Assembly (NCBI GenBank): GCA_019422105.1
Contig: JAHZDZ010000014.1
Coordinates: 30,597 to 94,596, forward strand
DNA length: 64,000 bases
Source of the DNA: Bacillota bacterium
GTDB taxonomy: Bacteria > Bacillota > Clostridia > Lachnospirales > Anaerotignaceae
Direction of reading: 5' to 3'
Made by a program: the position numbers and the translations under genes. The first letter of the stretch is position 1, and the number at the start of each line of letters is the position of its first letter. Of this stretch, positions 63,695 through 64,000 are shown in pieces. The notes beneath the pieces were generated by a model that saw only the letters and a program-made list of their open reading frames with translations, was not told where the DNA came from and ran no database searches.

Positions 63695-64000
63695 GACCAT
63701 GAATCCCGAAGATAGACGGGACGGTCATAGACCGCTTTTCCTGAAAGGAAAAGTTCTGACCATGAATCCCGAAGATAGACGGGACGGTCATAGACCGCTT
63801 TTCCTGAAAGGAAAAGTTCTGACCATGAATCCCGAAGATAGACGGGACGGTCATAGACCGCTTTTCCTGAAAGGAAAAGTTCTGACCATGAATCCCGAAG
63901 ATAGACGGGACGGTCATAGACCGCTTTTCCTGAAAGGAAAAGTTCTGACCATGAATCCCGAAGATAGACGGGACGGTCATAGACCGCTTTTCCTGAAAGG
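63695..64000. repeat. 63-bp tandem repeat array running off the window
   Basis: Units begin GACCATGAATCCCGAAG at 63695, 63758, 63821, 63884 and 63947, all essentially identical; the last is cut ten bases short by the window end. Each unit has two hairpins: GACC/CCCG...CGGG/GGTC and CTTTTCC-TGAAA-GGAAAAG. Because 63 is a multiple of 3 it reads open on - with a 21-residue period, but no start signal supports a protein. Confidence 0.9.

Noticed and set aside
63633..63980. Repetitive protein with 21-residue units (MTVPSIFGIHGQ...)
   Set aside because: Arises because the tandem repeat unit is 63 bases; no ribosome site, and the nucleotide sequence including hairpins is conserved rather than the protein alone.
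63695..64000. CRISPR array
   Set aside because: Units are contiguous 63-bp repeats with no unique spacers and no cas genes nearby.

Overview
The window looks like chromosome from an anaerobic, spore-forming clostridium (Clostridia, probably Lachnospirales-like). Support: a mother-cell sporulation sigma factor gene (sigK) split by a skin-type element, a 26-cysteine protein of spore-surface type, S-layer (SLH) proteins, radical SAM enzymes, a fructose PTS operon, KtrAB, and strong AGGAGG ribosome sites throughout. No rRNA, tRNA or CRISPR array was recognised. All protein calls come from reading motifs, not database searches.

Layout. 1-5.1 kb: C-terminally truncated (by the window edge) SLH surface protein, then a LytTR response regulator/GHKL kinase pair. 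5.6-11.4 kb: DUF255 protein, YfcC-type carrier and PepD dipeptidase. 11.5-15.5 kb: fruR-fruK-fruA, with repeated operator-like motifs on both sides of its promoter and an uncalled 40-codon gene upstream. 15.6-18.2 kb: YitT protein, two tandem copies of a dispersed ~145-bp repeat, and a KamA-like radical SAM protein. 18.5-26.9 kb: a catabolic operon (MFS carrier, two M19 dipeptidase homologues, two-subunit aconitase X, sodium/solute symporter) divergent from a LacI-type regulator. 27.4-33.6 kb: two large membrane c-di-GMP proteins. 33.8-38.4 kb: DIP1984-family protein, cysteine-rich protein, and a MATE transporter fused to a cytidylate-kinase-like domain behind an attenuator-like leader.

38.8-42.3 kb is the most striking part. 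The sigK reading frame stops after codon 141 and its remainder resumes about 2.8 kb downstream. Between them lie exonuclease III, a 50-codon gene and a large serine recombinase. Joining at the shared CGGCAA core rebuilds a complete 224-residue sigma-K in frame. This is a very compact skin element; the 50-codon gene is a natural candidate for its excision (directionality) factor.

42.4-63.1 kb is mostly housekeeping: SLH-CAP protein, DUF3006 and ComEC-like metallo-beta-lactamase lipoprotein, carbonic anhydrase, LuxR regulator, LigA, PcrA, YerC, PHP phosphatase, ManA, PflX-like radical SAM protein, SpoU methyltransferase, KtrAB, AroC and a glycosyltransferase. The end holds diverged direct repeats and a 63-bp tandem array that runs off the window.

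Working together: fru genes import and phosphorylate fructose; the 18.5-25.4 kb operon probably imports a peptide or amino-acid derivative, hydrolyses it and dehydrates a hydroxy acid; the two c-di-GMP proteins have reciprocally damaged active sites, suggesting one makes and the other degrades the messenger.
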